Shown in pieces: positions 1-8,147 of a DNA stretch of 23,691 nucleotides. The notes below the pieces were generated by a model. That model saw only the letters and a program-made list of their open reading frames with translations, was not told the DNA's origin and made no database searches. This DNA is from RGIG426 sp045643425 (GTDB lineage: Bacteria; Bacillota; Clostridia; Oscillospirales; Acutalibacteraceae): contig JAZUKW010000070.1 in assembly GCA_045643425.1 (NCBI GenBank), positions 1-23,691 on the forward strand, given 5' to 3'. Each line of letters begins with the position of its first letter. Position 1 is the stretch's first letter. A program made the translations under genes and the position numbers.

Positions 1-1074
1 TTCACCGACTACGCCAACATCGATAAGGCTCCGGAAGAGCGCGAGCGCGGTATCACCATCAACACCGCCCACGTCGAGTATGAGACGGCCACCCGTCACT
101 ATGCTCACGTCGACTGCCCCGGCCACGCCGACTACATCAAAAACATGATCACCGGTGCTGCTCAGATGGACGGCGCCATCCTGGTTATCGCTTCTACCGA
201 TGGCCCGATGGCTCAGACCAAAGAGCACCTTCTGCTGGCCCGTCAGGTGAACGTGCCGTACATCGTGGTCTTCATGAACAAAGTTGACCAAATGGACGAT
301 CCGGAGCTCCTCGAGCTGGTCGAGATGGAGATCCGTGAGACCCTCGACGAGTACGAGTTCCCGGGCGACGACACCCCGATCATCAAGGGTTCCGCTCTGC
401 AGGTTCTCGAGTGCACCTCCACTGATGTCAACGATCCGACCTATGCGCCGATCCTTGAACTCATGGAAGCTGTTGACTCCTACATCCCGACTCCGGAGCG
501 TAAATCCGATCTGCCCTTCCTGATGCCGATCGAAGACGTTATGACCATCTCCGGCCGTGGTACCGTTGTTACCGGCCGTGTGGAGCGTGGCGCTTTGAAA
601 GCCGGCGAAGAGGTTGAGATCGTCGGTCTGAAAGACGAGAAAGCCAAGACCGTCGTTACCTCTATGGAGATGTTCCGCAAGACCCTCGACTACTGCGAGG
701 CCGGCGACAACGTCGGTGCGCTTCTCCGCGGCGTGGGCCGTGAAGAGGTCGAGCGTGGCCAGGTTCTCTGCAAACCGGGTTCCATCAACCCGCACACCAA
801 GTTCCACGGCCAGGTTTACGTCCTGTCCAAGGAAGAGGGCGGCCGTCACACCCCGTTCTTCAACAACTATCGTCCGCAGTTCTATTTCCGTACCACCGAC
901 GTTACCGGTGTTATCTCCCTGCCGGCCGGCACCGAGATGTGCATGCCGGGCGATAACGTCGAGATGGACGTTGAGCTGATCACCCCGATCGCCATCGAGG
1001 AAGGCCTCCGCTTCGCTATCCGCGAGGGCGGCCGTACCGTTGGTTCGGGCGTTGTCACCAAGATCAACGAGTAA
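1..1074 (+). CDS. tuf: Elongation factor Tu, 5'-truncated by window edge
   Basis: EF-Tu is the GTPase that delivers aminoacyl-tRNA to the ribosomal A site. The frame is open from base 1, so 357 residues are visible and roughly 40 N-terminal residues, including the P-loop, lie outside the window. Visible G motifs in order are the switch I stretch ERGITINTAHVEYE, the G3 motif DCPGHADY, the G4 motif NKVDQ and a G5-like SAL. Domains II and III follow, with typical EF-Tu segments such as RGTVVTGRVERG and PGDNVEMDVELI, ending in a TAA stop. Codon choice is strongly biased, as expected for a highly expressed gene. A hairpin terminator follows after about 30 bases, so tuf ends its transcription unit here. 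Its upstream partners (often fusA) cannot be seen. The identification is close to certain. Confidence 0.98.
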   Translation, partial: FTDYANIDKAPEERERGITINTAHVEYETATRHYAHVDCPGHADYIKNMITGAAQMDGAILVIASTDGPMAQTKEHLLLARQVNVPYIVVFMNKVDQMDDPELLELVEMEIRETLDEYEFPGDDTPIIKGSALQVLECTSTDVNDPTYAPILELMEAVDSYIPTPERKSDLPFLMPIEDVMTISGRGTVVTGRVERGALKAGEEVEIVGLKDEKAKTVVTSMEMFRKTLDYCEAGDNVGALLRGVGREEVERGQVLCKPGSINPHTKFHGQVYVLSKEEGGRHTPFFNNYRPQFYFRTTDVTGVISLPAGTEMCMPGDNVEMDVELITPIAIEEGLRFAIREGGRTVGSGVVTKINE

Positions 1075-1106
1075 TTTACTCGCCTGATTTGGCTCAAATC
1101 GCTTAA

Positions 1107-1141
1107 AAAAGACCGACACGTTCGCGTGTCGTTCTTTTCCT
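1107..1141 (+). terminator. Rho-independent terminator after tuf
   Basis: The arms AAAAGACCGACACG (1107-1120) and CGTGTCGTTCTTTT (1125-1138) pair with a single mismatch around a TTCG tetraloop. The right arm runs into a T-rich tail. It begins 33 bases past the tuf stop codon and separates tuf from the lipoprotein gene. Confidence 0.9.
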
Positions 1142-1192
1142 TTTTCGGGCGAAAATCCCGTAAGATTTTTTGCGAAAAATATGCGAAAACCG

Positions 1193-1221
1193 TTGAAAAA
1201 TCGGGATTTTTGAGGTATAAT
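1193..1221 (+). promoter_or_regulatory. Sigma-A type promoter for the DUF3048 lipoprotein gene
   Basis: The -35 box TTGAAA (1193-1198) and a perfect -10 box TATAAT (1216-1221) are separated by 17 bases. The start codon lies 32 bases downstream. A 9-bp inverted repeat, AAAATCCCG (1152-1160) and CGGGATTTT (1202-1210), flanks the -35 box, with its right arm inside the promoter spacer. Confidence 0.8.
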
Positions 1222-1253
1222 GAAAACAGCAAAAATCGAAAGAGGGATTCAAA

Positions 1254-2321
1254 ATGAAACGTGTGTTGTTACCGATTTTCTGCGCGCTTGCGCTTTTAAT
1301 TTCGTGTCTTTTTATAGGCGGCTGCAAGAAAGAGCCGGAGGAGGTTTCGACTCCGGCGCCGACGACGACGGCGACCGAGGCAGCTACCACCACCGAAGTG
1401 CCCGATCCGCATCTCCAAAACCCATACACCGGCGAAATGGACATCGACCCCGATGCGTCCAGCCGTCCCGTGGGTGTGATGATCGGCAACAACCCCGCGT
1501 CGCGTCCGCAATTCGGTATTGAAGACGCGGATCTGTATTTTGAAATCGAGACCGAGGGCGCGATTTCCCGTATTATGGCGGTGTGGGCGTCCGCGGAGAG
1601 AATGCCGGAAACGGTCGGCCCGTGCCGCAGCGCACGCACGCCGTTTGTGAAAATCGCAAAATCGCTCGATCTTGTGTATCTCCACGTCGGCGGCAGCACC
1701 ACCGGCAAAGCCAAGATCAACGCGCTGGGCCTCGCGGATATTGACGGCAACGTGAATGAAACCGTGTTTTGGCGCGATCAAGGGCTTATCCGCTCCCGCG
1801 GCTATGAATACAGTATGATGGCGACGGGCAGTCAGGTGCTTAACTACATCAAGAGCGCGGATTATCGACAGACGACCGAAAGCGGCGCGTTATTCACGTT
1901 CGGCGAGAAAAAGGGGAGCGGCGCCGGAACCGTGGCGTCTATCGACGTGACCGGCACGCAGACGGTGATTTTCAAGTACGATGCCGCGACCGGGCTGTAT
2001 ACGAAGTCGAACTACGATTGGGACCCGCAGCAAGTCCACAAGGTCTATAACGAGAACGATACGCTCGTGCCGATCACCGTGACCAACGTGCTTGTTCTGT
2101 ACGCGCCGAAATATATGGAGAACGGCACCACCTGCGACTTTACGCTCGGCGGCGACGGACTTCTTATCACCGGCGGCACCAGCCGCGAGATCACGTATTC
2201 GAACGACGGAACCGGCTTCACGTTTGCGGAAGCGGACGGCAGCGAGATGATCGTCAACCCCGGAAAAACCTACGTTTGCGTGGTAAACACCGCGCTTCGC
2301 GGCAGAACCGACCTGCAATAA
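1254..2321 (+). CDS. DUF3048 (YerB-family) lipoprotein
   Basis: A 355-residue protein of the YerB/DUF3048 family, whose biochemical role is not settled. The N-terminus has a Lys-Arg, a hydrophobic stretch (residues 4-22) and a lipobox ending IGGC with Cys24, so it should be a lipoprotein on the outer face of the membrane. A Thr/Ala/Glu-rich linker (about 30-55) follows. The DUF3048 N-terminal region begins near 57 and carries the recognisable RPVGVMIGNNPASRPQ and VGPCRSAR segments. The C-terminal DUF3048 part ends with VNPGKTYVCVVNT. The ATG start is preceded by AGAGGG at 1241-1246, seven bases away. It is monocistronic, with its own promoter and a strong terminator. Family assignment is solid; function is unknown. 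Confidence 0.88.
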   Translation: MKRVLLPIFCALALLISCLFIGGCKKEPEEVSTPAPTTTATEAATTTEVPDPHLQNPYTGEMDIDPDASSRPVGVMIGNNPASRPQFGIEDADLYFEIETEGAISRIMAVWASAERMPETVGPCRSARTPFVKIAKSLDLVYLHVGGSTTGKAKINALGLADIDGNVNETVFWRDQGLIRSRGYEYSMMATGSQVLNYIKSADYRQTTESGALFTFGEKKGSGAGTVASIDVTGTQTVIFKYDAATGLYTKSNYDWDPQQVHKVYNENDTLVPITVTNVLVLYAPKYMENGTTCDFTLGGDGLLITGGTSREITYSNDGTGFTFAEADGSEMIVNPGKTYVCVVNTALRGRTDLQ

Positions 2322-2333
2322 AGTAGTTTTCAG

Positions 2334-2374
2334 CGCCCTCTGTTTTCCGAAAGGGAAACAGAGGGCGTTTTTTT
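2334..2374 (+). terminator. Rho-independent terminator after the lipoprotein gene
   Basis: A 12-bp perfect stem, CGCCCTCTGTTT (2334-2345) with AAACAGAGGGCG (2356-2367), is followed by a run of seven T (2368-2374). It closes the lipoprotein unit and insulates the ruvC promoter downstream. Confidence 0.95.
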
Positions 2375-2417
2375 ATAAAAAACTGCGAAAAAAAGCCAAA
2401 AAACTTGCGTCGGATAA

Positions 2418-2446
2418 TTGCACTTTTCGGAAAGATGTGCTACAAT
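2418..2446 (+). promoter_or_regulatory. Promoter of the ruvC-to-clp gene block
   Basis: The -35 box TTGCAC (2418-2423) and -10 box TACAAT (2441-2446) are 17 bases apart, and TGC directly before the -10 makes it an extended -10. It is the only clear promoter I find ahead of the 13 contiguous genes that end near 14675. Confidence 0.75.
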
Positions 2447-2497
2447 ATATGATGTATAAGTATTTGTGGGAGTTTGTGCCGAAATGAGGTGAGCACC

Positions 2498-3010
2498 GTG
2501 AAAATACTCGGGATCGACCCCGGTTATGCCATTGTGGGATGGGGGCTTATCGGCTTTGAGCGTGCGCGGTGTAAGCCGCTGGCGTTCGGCTCGATCCAAA
2601 CCCCTGCCGGGATGGAGTTTTCTCTGCGTCTCGAACAGATTTACGAGGAAATGAATCTCCTGCTCGAACGGTATCATCCCGATGCCGCCGCGGTGGAAAA
2701 GCTGTACTTCAAAAACAACAAAACCACCGGCATCGACGTGGCGCAGGCGCGCGGTGTGATCTTGCTGGCGCTTCATAAGGCGGGCGTTCCGTTTTATGAA
2801 TACACGCCGCTTCAGGTGAAAAGCGCCGTCACCGGCTACGGCCAGGCGGAAAAGGCGCAGGTAATGGAAATGACCCGCCGGCGTTTGGGGCTTGCAGAGG
2901 TGCCGCGCCCGGACGACACGGCAGACGCGCTCGCCATCGCCATTTGTCACACCCAGCAAAACGGCACACCGCTCAAACAGCGGGTGCAGAAGCTCTCGAA
3001 AGAAGAATAA
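2498..3010 (+). CDS. ruvC: Crossover junction endodeoxyribonuclease RuvC
   Basis: RuvC resolves Holliday junctions by paired nicks, acting on junctions moved by RuvAB. The GTG at 2498 is chosen as start because it has AGGTGA at 2487-2492 five bases upstream and gives the family N-terminus MKILGIDPG. An in-frame ATG at 2474 would add eight residues not typical of the family. The product is 170 residues, the usual length. The catalytic acidic residues are visible: Asp7 in GIDPG, Glu67 in AAVEKLYF, and Asp140/Asp143 in the DDTADALA motif. It is the first gene of the block and is followed 14 bases later by ruvA. Confidence 0.97.
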   Translation: MKILGIDPGYAIVGWGLIGFERARCKPLAFGSIQTPAGMEFSLRLEQIYEEMNLLLERYHPDAAAVEKLYFKNNKTTGIDVAQARGVILLALHKAGVPFYEYTPLQVKSAVTGYGQAEKAQVMEMTRRRLGLAEVPRPDDTADALAIAICHTQQNGTPLKQRVQKLSKEE

Positions 3011-3024
3011 AGGGGGAACGCAAA

Positions 3025-3624
3025 ATGTTCTATTCCTTAAAAGGAACGCTCGACTATTTTGACGCGAATATCGCCGTGGTGACCTGCGGCGGTGTGGGAT
3101 TTCGCTGCCGTATCACGGTGAACACCGCGCGACAGCTGCCGTCGGTCCGTCAAGAGGTTTTCCTTTACACCCACTTGAACGTGCGGGAGGATGCGCTGGA
3201 GCTGTTCGGCTTTGCAGAGCAGAGCGAGCTTGCCTGCTTTAAACAGCTGACGACCGTCTCCGGCGTTGGCGCGAAGGTCGCGGGCGCGATTTTGTCCGCG
3301 CTGACGCCCGATCAGGTGGCGTCCGCTGTGGCGATGGGGGATTATAAGAAATTCACCCTCGCGAGCGGTGTCGGCCCGAAGATGGCACAGCGTATTGCGC
3401 TGGAGCTTAAAGACAAGGTGATCGCCTTTACAGACGGAACGCCGGTTCCTGCGGGAATTCCGTCCGCTTCCGGCAACGCCGAGGCGGCGGTGAAGGCGCT
3501 GACGTCGATGTTCGGCTTCCAAGCGGGTGAAGCGTCTGCGCTGGTGGCGAAGTTAGACAGCGAGCTGTCGGTGGACGAGATGGTCGCCGCCGCGCTGAAA
3601 CAACACGGAAAAGAAATGCGCTGA
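3025..3624 (+). CDS. ruvA: Holliday junction branch migration protein RuvA
   Basis: RuvA binds the four-way junction as a tetramer and docks the RuvB motor. The ATG at 3025 follows an AGGGGG ribosome binding site and yields 199 residues, the family length. Domain I is the N-terminal OB-like fold (about 1-63, starting MFYSLKGTL). Domain II holds two helix-hairpin-helix motifs, VSGVGAKVAGAIL (78-90) and ASGVGPKMAQRI (113-124). Domain III (about 151-199) is the RuvB-contacting three-helix part. It sits between ruvC and ruvB, so the complete resolvasome is encoded together. Confidence 0.97.
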   Translation: MFYSLKGTLDYFDANIAVVTCGGVGFRCRITVNTARQLPSVRQEVFLYTHLNVREDALELFGFAEQSELACFKQLTTVSGVGAKVAGAILSALTPDQVASAVAMGDYKKFTLASGVGPKMAQRIALELKDKVIAFTDGTPVPAGIPSASGNAEAAVKALTSMFGFQAGEASALVAKLDSELSVDEMVAAALKQHGKEMR

Positions 3625-3655
3625 CGAACGTCGGCTTTGAAAGGGGGCATCGCCC

Positions 3656-4726
3656 GTGGCAAACAACGATCTTATCTCGTGGGAGGCGCAGGACGCCGAC
3701 ACGGATTTTGAAAACCGTATGGTCACGACCGAATACATTCCGGAGGACGAGGGGGACAACCCGCTTCGTCCGAAAACGCTTGCGGAGTATATCGGGCAAG
3801 AGAAAAACAAAGAGAATTTGTCGGTGTATCTCACCGCCGCAAAACAGCGTCACGAGGTTCTCGACCACGTGCTTTTGTACGGCCCTCCCGGACTCGGCAA
3901 AACGACGCTTGCCGCGATCATCGCGCAGGAGATGGGGGTCAACTTCCGCGTGACCTCCGGCCCGGCGCTCGAGCGCGCGGGGGATTTGGCGGCACTTTTA
4001 ATGAGCCTTGATCCCGGCGACGTGCTGTTTATCGACGAGATCCACCGCCTGCCCCGCACGGTGGAGGAAATCCTCTATCCCGCGATGGAGGACTTTACGA
4101 TCGACATTATGAACGGCAAGGGGGCGGGCGCGCAGTCGATCCACTTGCCGCTCGACAAATTCACGCTTATCGGCGCCACAACGCGCGCAGGACAGCTGTC
4201 TGCGCCGCTGCGTGACCGCTTCGGCGTGGTATTACGCCTCGAACTGTATACGCCCGAAGAGCTCGCGCAGATCGTCGAACGCTCGGCGCGGATCCTCGAC
4301 ATTCCCTGCACCCACGACGGTGCGCTGGAGCTTGCGTCCCGCAGCCGCGGCACGCCGCGTATCGCCAACCGCTTTTTGCGCCGTGTGCGCGACTTCGCGC
4401 AGGTGTATAGCGGCGGCGTGATCGACCGTGATGCGGCGAAGCTGGCACTCGATCGCCTCGAGGTGGATGAGCTCGGCTTGGATGCGCTCGACCGTCGGAT
4501 GCTCACCGCGATGATCAAGCATTACGGCGGCGGCCCGGTCGGTTTGGATACCGTGGCGGCGGTCATCGGCGAAGAAGCGGTGACGATCGAGGACGTCTAC
4601 GAGCCGTATCTTATGCAAATCGGCTTCTTGAGCCGCACACCGCGCGGCCGCGTGGTGCTTCCCGCCGCGTACGAGCATTTGGGACTTTCGCATCCCGCTG
4701 CGACAGAACAGCAGACGCTGTATTGA
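3656..4726 (+). CDS. ruvB: Holliday junction branch migration ATPase RuvB
   Basis: The hexameric AAA+ motor that pumps DNA through the RuvA-bound junction. It has 356 residues. Motifs seen are Walker A GPPGLGKT (76-83), Walker B with DEIH (127-130), sensor 1 GATTR (173-177) and the arginine-finger segment LRDRFG (185-190). The C-terminal winged-helix region ends with SRTPRGRVVLPAAYEHLG. The start is a GTG with AAGGGGG at 3641-3647. The N-terminus before the core, with ENRMVTTEYIPEDEGDNPLRPKTL split across residues 19-42, is normal for Firmicutes RuvB. It lies 31 bases after ruvA. Confidence 0.98.
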   Translation: MANNDLISWEAQDADTDFENRMVTTEYIPEDEGDNPLRPKTLAEYIGQEKNKENLSVYLTAAKQRHEVLDHVLLYGPPGLGKTTLAAIIAQEMGVNFRVTSGPALERAGDLAALLMSLDPGDVLFIDEIHRLPRTVEEILYPAMEDFTIDIMNGKGAGAQSIHLPLDKFTLIGATTRAGQLSAPLRDRFGVVLRLELYTPEELAQIVERSARILDIPCTHDGALELASRSRGTPRIANRFLRRVRDFAQVYSGGVIDRDAAKLALDRLEVDELGLDALDRRMLTAMIKHYGGGPVGLDTVAAVIGEEAVTIEDVYEPYLMQIGFLSRTPRGRVVLPAAYEHLGLSHPAATEQQTLY

Positions 4727-4733
4727 CTTGAAT

Positions 4734-4741
4734 AAAGGAGG
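4734..4741 (+). promoter_or_regulatory. Strong ribosome binding site that decides the methyltransferase start
   Basis: AAAGGAGG sits eight bases before the GTG at 4750. The in-frame GTG at 4741 overlaps the Shine-Dalgarno sequence itself and so is unlikely to be the start. Confidence 0.8.
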
Positions 4742-4749
4742 TGCCGCTT

Positions 4750-5610
4750 GTGCGCACCGCGGAAAATTGGAAAGAGTATACGCTTTTAGATGCGTCCGGC
4801 GGCGAACGCCTTGAGCAATGGGGCGACATCGTGCTCATTCGTCCCGATCCGCAGGTGATTTGGGATACTCCAAAAACTCACCCGCTTTGGAAAAAGGCGC
4901 ACGCGCGCTATCTCCGCTCGAAGACGGGCGGCGGACAGTGGGAGGTCTACCGTCCCATTCCGGACGATTGGGCGATCCACTATAACGATTTGACGTTTCA
5001 TTTAAAGCCGATGGGCTTTAAACACACCGGCATTTTCCCCGAGCAGGCGGTCAATTGGGATTGGATGCGCGAGGCGATCGAAAACGCCGGAAGACCCATT
5101 AAAGTGCTGAATTTGTTCGGCTACACCGGCGCGGCTACGCTCGCGTGTGTCGCCGCCGGAGCGCACGTGACCCACGTGGATGCCGCAAAAGGAATGGTCG
5201 CGTGGGGTAAGGAAAACGCCGTGTCGAGCGGGCTTTCGGACAAACCGATGCGCTGGCTTGTGGACGATTGCTTAAAATTCGTCCTGCGCGAGCAGCGCCG
5301 CGGCAACACCTATGACGCGATTTTGATGGATCCGCCGTCCTACGGGCGCGGGCCGAACGGCGAGATTTGGAAGCTCGAGGAACAGATTTATCCATTCGTG
5401 TGCGAATGTGTGAAGCTGTTGTCGGACACGCCGCTGTTCGTGCTCATCAACTCCTATACGACGGGACTTTCGCCGTCGGTGATGAAATACATTCTCGGCA
5501 GTCTCATTAAAGCCGAGGGAACGCTGTCGGCGGACGAGATCGGTCTGCCGGTGCAGGCGACGGGGATGACCTTGCCCTGCGGCGCTTCCGCTATTTGGAG
5601 AGGAAAGTAA
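4750..5610 (+). CDS. Class I SAM-dependent methyltransferase, COG1092/RlmI-like without PUA domain
   Basis: A 286-residue Rossmann-fold methyltransferase resembling the catalytic half of the RlmI/COG1092 rRNA methyltransferases. Motif I is NLFGYTGAATLA (121-132), the acidic ribose-binding residue is probably Asp143 in HVDAA, and motif IV is DPPSYGRG (194-201). It is much shorter than RlmI, and no N-terminal PUA domain is recognisable. Where m5C enzymes of this group carry an S-C-S catalytic cysteine motif, this protein reads INSYTTG (233-239), so cytosine-C5 chemistry is doubtful. The substrate may be RNA or protein and is not determined. It lies between ruvB and ecfA1, three bases before the latter. 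Confidence 0.85.
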   Translation: MRTAENWKEYTLLDASGGERLEQWGDIVLIRPDPQVIWDTPKTHPLWKKAHARYLRSKTGGGQWEVYRPIPDDWAIHYNDLTFHLKPMGFKHTGIFPEQAVNWDWMREAIENAGRPIKVLNLFGYTGAATLACVAAGAHVTHVDAAKGMVAWGKENAVSSGLSDKPMRWLVDDCLKFVLREQRRGNTYDAILMDPPSYGRGPNGEIWKLEEQIYPFVCECVKLLSDTPLFVLINSYTTGLSPSVMKYILGSLIKAEGTLSADEIGLPVQATGMTLPCGASAIWRGK

Positions 5611-5613
5611 ACT

Positions 5614-6462
5614 ATGATTTTGATAGAGGCAGACAAACTGCGCTTTCAATATGAAAACCCCGACGAGCCGCCGAAAACGGTGCTCCGCGACGTGGATTTG
5701 ACCATCGAGCGGGGCGAATTCGTGGCGCTCCTCGGGCATAACGGGTGCGGCAAGTCTACTCTTGCGAAGCATTTTAACGCGTTGCTTTTGCCGACGGGCG
5801 GAACGCTGCTTGTCGAGGAGATGAACACCGCCGACGAAGAGCTTTCGATGGATATTCGCCGTAAGGTGGGTCTTGTGCTCCAAAACCCCGACAACCAGCT
5901 TGTTTCGACGGTGGTGGAGGAGGACGTGGCGTTCGGGCCGGAAAACCTCGGCATTGAGCCGGCGGAAATCCGCCGTCGTGTGGATGACGCGCTTAAAATG
6001 GTGGATATGTACGATTACCGCACCCACGCGCCGCACAAGCTGTCCGGCGGTCAGAAACAGCGCATCGCCATCGCCGGCGTGCTGGCGATGAAGCCCGACT
6101 GTATCGTGCTGGACGAGCCGACCGCGATGCTCGACCCGAAGGGTCGCCGCGAGGTGCTGGAGACGGTGCGCCGCCTGAACCGCGAAAGCGGGATGACGGT
6201 CGTGATGATCACCCACTATATGGAAGAAGCTGCCGCCGCGGACCGCGTCGTTGTGATGAACGAGGGCCGCGTGTGGATGGACGGCACGCCGCGCGAGATC
6301 TTTTCGCAGGTGGAGGCCTTAAAAGAAGTAGAATTAGACGTTCCGCAACCGACCGAGCTGTGCGCCGAGCTGCGCGCGCTCGGATGGGAGCTTCCCGCCG
6401 ACGTGTTGACGGCGGAGGAATGCGTTGACGCGATCGCGTCGTATTTGGAGGACCGTGCATGA
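5614..6462 (+). CDS. ecfA1: ECF transporter ATPase EcfA1
   Basis: One of the two ATPases of the energy-coupling factor transporter, which powers uptake of vitamins or metal ions through interchangeable S components. It has 282 residues. Motifs are Walker A GHNGCGKST (41-49), Q-loop LQNPDNQL (89-96), ABC signature LSGGQ (143-147), Walker B/D-loop ending DEPTAMLD (167-174) and the switch His201 in ITHYMEE. It begins three bases after the methyltransferase stop and its last codons overlap the ecfA2 start as ATGA, indicating translational coupling. The assignment as A1 follows gene order and the NPDNQ Q-loop. Confidence 0.95.
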   Translation: MILIEADKLRFQYENPDEPPKTVLRDVDLTIERGEFVALLGHNGCGKSTLAKHFNALLLPTGGTLLVEEMNTADEELSMDIRRKVGLVLQNPDNQLVSTVVEEDVAFGPENLGIEPAEIRRRVDDALKMVDMYDYRTHAPHKLSGGQKQRIAIAGVLAMKPDCIVLDEPTAMLDPKGRREVLETVRRLNRESGMTVVMITHYMEEAAAADRVVVMNEGRVWMDGTPREIFSQVEALKEVELDVPQPTELCAELRALGWELPADVLTAEECVDAIASYLEDRA

Positions 6463-7328
6463 CCGTTTTGGAAACGCACAATTTAACACACGTCTACGCC
6501 GAGGGAACGCCGTTTGAAAAAACGGCGCTTGACGACGTGTCGCTCTCGATCGAAAAGGGCGAGCTCGTCGGCATTATCGGGCATACCGGCTCGGGCAAGT
6601 CGACCTTTGTGCAGCACCTAAACGGGTTGCTCAAACCGACGAGCGGGCAGGTGCTGCTTGACGGCGAAGACATTTGGAAAGACCCGAAGCAGATTCGCCG
6701 TGTGCGTTTTCGCGTCGGGATGGTGTTCCAATACCCCGAATACCAACTGTTTGAGGAAACGGTGTATAAGGACATCGCGTTCGGCGCGAAAAATATGGGC
6801 CTTTCGGACGACGAGGTGGATGCGCGCGTGCGCCGCGCCGCCGCGTTCGTGGGTCTCAAGGACGAGCTTTTGGATAACTCGCCGTTCGATTTGTCCGGCG
6901 GTGAAAAGCGCCGTGCCGCGATTGCCGGTGTGATGGCGATGGAGCCGGAGGTGCTGATTTTAGACGAGCCGACTGCCGGTCTTGACCCGAAAGGCCGCAA
7001 CAACCTGCTTTCGCAAATCGAGGCGTATCGCAAAGCCAACGGCACGACGGTGCTGCTCGTTTCCCACAGCATGGAGGACGTGGCGCGGCTCGCCGACCGC
7101 GTGCTCGTGATGCACAAGGGCAAGCTCAAAATGCTCGCGCCGACCGACGAGGTGTTCTCCCGTGCGGAGGAGCTGGAGGAAATGGGCTTGTCCGTGCCGG
7201 CTGTGACGAAAGTGTTTATGGGACTTAAAAATCGCGGCATCGACGTGGGGCAGAACGCCTACACCGTCGAAAGTGCTGTGTCGGCGCTGGTCGCCCGCTT
7301 CGGGAAAGGGGGCGGCGAGGATGCTTAA
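6459..7328 (+). CDS. ecfA2: ECF transporter ATPase EcfA2
   Basis: The second ATPase of the ECF module, 289 residues, expected to form a heterodimer with EcfA1. Motifs are Walker A GHTGSGKST (41-49), Q-loop VFQYPEYQLFEE (89-100), signature LSGGE (145-149) and Walker B LILDEPTAGLD. The start codon overlaps the ecfA1 stop by four bases, and GGAGGA at 6446-6451 is its ribosome binding site. The 3' end overlaps ecfT by eight bases. The YPEYQLFEET Q-loop is the form usual for EcfA2. Confidence 0.95.
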   Translation: MTVLETHNLTHVYAEGTPFEKTALDDVSLSIEKGELVGIIGHTGSGKSTFVQHLNGLLKPTSGQVLLDGEDIWKDPKQIRRVRFRVGMVFQYPEYQLFEETVYKDIAFGAKNMGLSDDEVDARVRRAAAFVGLKDELLDNSPFDLSGGEKRRAAIAGVMAMEPEVLILDEPTAGLDPKGRNNLLSQIEAYRKANGTTVLLVSHSMEDVARLADRVLVMHKGKLKMLAPTDEVFSRAEELEEMGLSVPAVTKVFMGLKNRGIDVGQNAYTVESAVSALVARFGKGGGEDA

Positions 7329-8136
7329 CGACATCACGATGGGACAGTATTTTCCCGGAAACTCTTTGCTTCACCGCCTCGATCCGCGGGTGAAGCTGCT
7401 CGTTACGTTTGTGTATATCATCGCGGTGTTTATTCCGCAGAATTGGACGGGACTTGCCGTCGCGGTGGCGTTTTTGGTGTTGTGTGTGGCGCTGTCGCAG
7501 CTTCCCGTGCGGCTCATCACCAAGACCTTTAAACCGATCATCCCGCTGATTTTGCTCACGTCGATCCTCAACGTGTTTTATCTCGACAGCGGCAACGTGT
7601 GGTGGGATGCGGGCTTCTTTAAGCTCACCGACCACGGTGTATATACCGCGATTTTTATTGCAATTCGCATTCTCTGCCTGATTGCGGGCAGCTCGCTGAT
7701 GACGTATACGACCACGCCGACGGCGCTCACCGACGGGTTGGAGCGGCTGTTAAGCCCGCTGCGCACTCTTCACGTGCCGGTGCATGAGCTCGCGATGATG
7801 ATGACGATCGCGCTGCGCTTTATCCCGACGCTGATTGAAGAGACGGATAAGATCATGGCGGCGCAAAAAGCCCGCGGCGCGGATATGGAAAGCGGCGGGA
7901 TGATGCAGCGCATCCGCGCGTTTTTGCCGGTGCTGATCCCGCTGTTCGTTTCGTCGTTCCGTCGCGCCTACGATTTGGCGACGGCGATGGAATGCCGCTG
8001 TTATCGCGGCGGCGAGGGCAGAACGCGTATGAACCGTCTGCAAATGCACGGGCGTGATGTTGTGTCGCTTTTCGTGACCGCCGTGTTTGTGGCGGCGCTG
8101 ATCGCGCTCAATATCGTGCTTCCGTCCACGCTGTAA
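7321..8136 (+). CDS. ecfT: ECF transporter transmembrane component EcfT
   Basis: The membrane scaffold that couples the ATPases to substrate-binding S components. I take the ATG at 7321 as start: AAAGGGGG at 7305-7312 is well spaced and the N-terminus MLNDITMGQYFPGNSLLHRLDPRVK is typical (written here as the family opening, split over residues 1-24). The product is 271 residues with several hydrophobic helices between about 25 and 135 and a last one near 245-265. The two cytoplasmic coupling motifs are visible as QKARGAD and AMECRCY. No S component is encoded in the window, as is usual for group II ECF modules that share T and A subunits among many S proteins. Confidence 0.94.
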   Translation: MLNDITMGQYFPGNSLLHRLDPRVKLLVTFVYIIAVFIPQNWTGLAVAVAFLVLCVALSQLPVRLITKTFKPIIPLILLTSILNVFYLDSGNVWWDAGFFKLTDHGVYTAIFIAIRILCLIAGSSLMTYTTTPTALTDGLERLLSPLRTLHVPVHELAMMMTIALRFIPTLIEETDKIMAAQKARGADMESGGMMQRIRAFLPVLIPLFVSSFRRAYDLATAMECRCYRGGEGRTRMNRLQMHGRDVVSLFVTAVFVAALIALNIVLPSTL

Positions 8137-8147
8137 GAGGTGGCATT

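Noticed and set aside
4741..4749. GTG at 4741 as start of the methyltransferase
   Set aside because: It overlaps the AAAGGAGG ribosome binding site; the GTG at 4750 has proper spacing.
5500..5613. Riboswitch controlling the ECF transporter genes
   Set aside because: ecfA1 starts three bases after the methyltransferase stop, leaving no untranslated leader to hold one.
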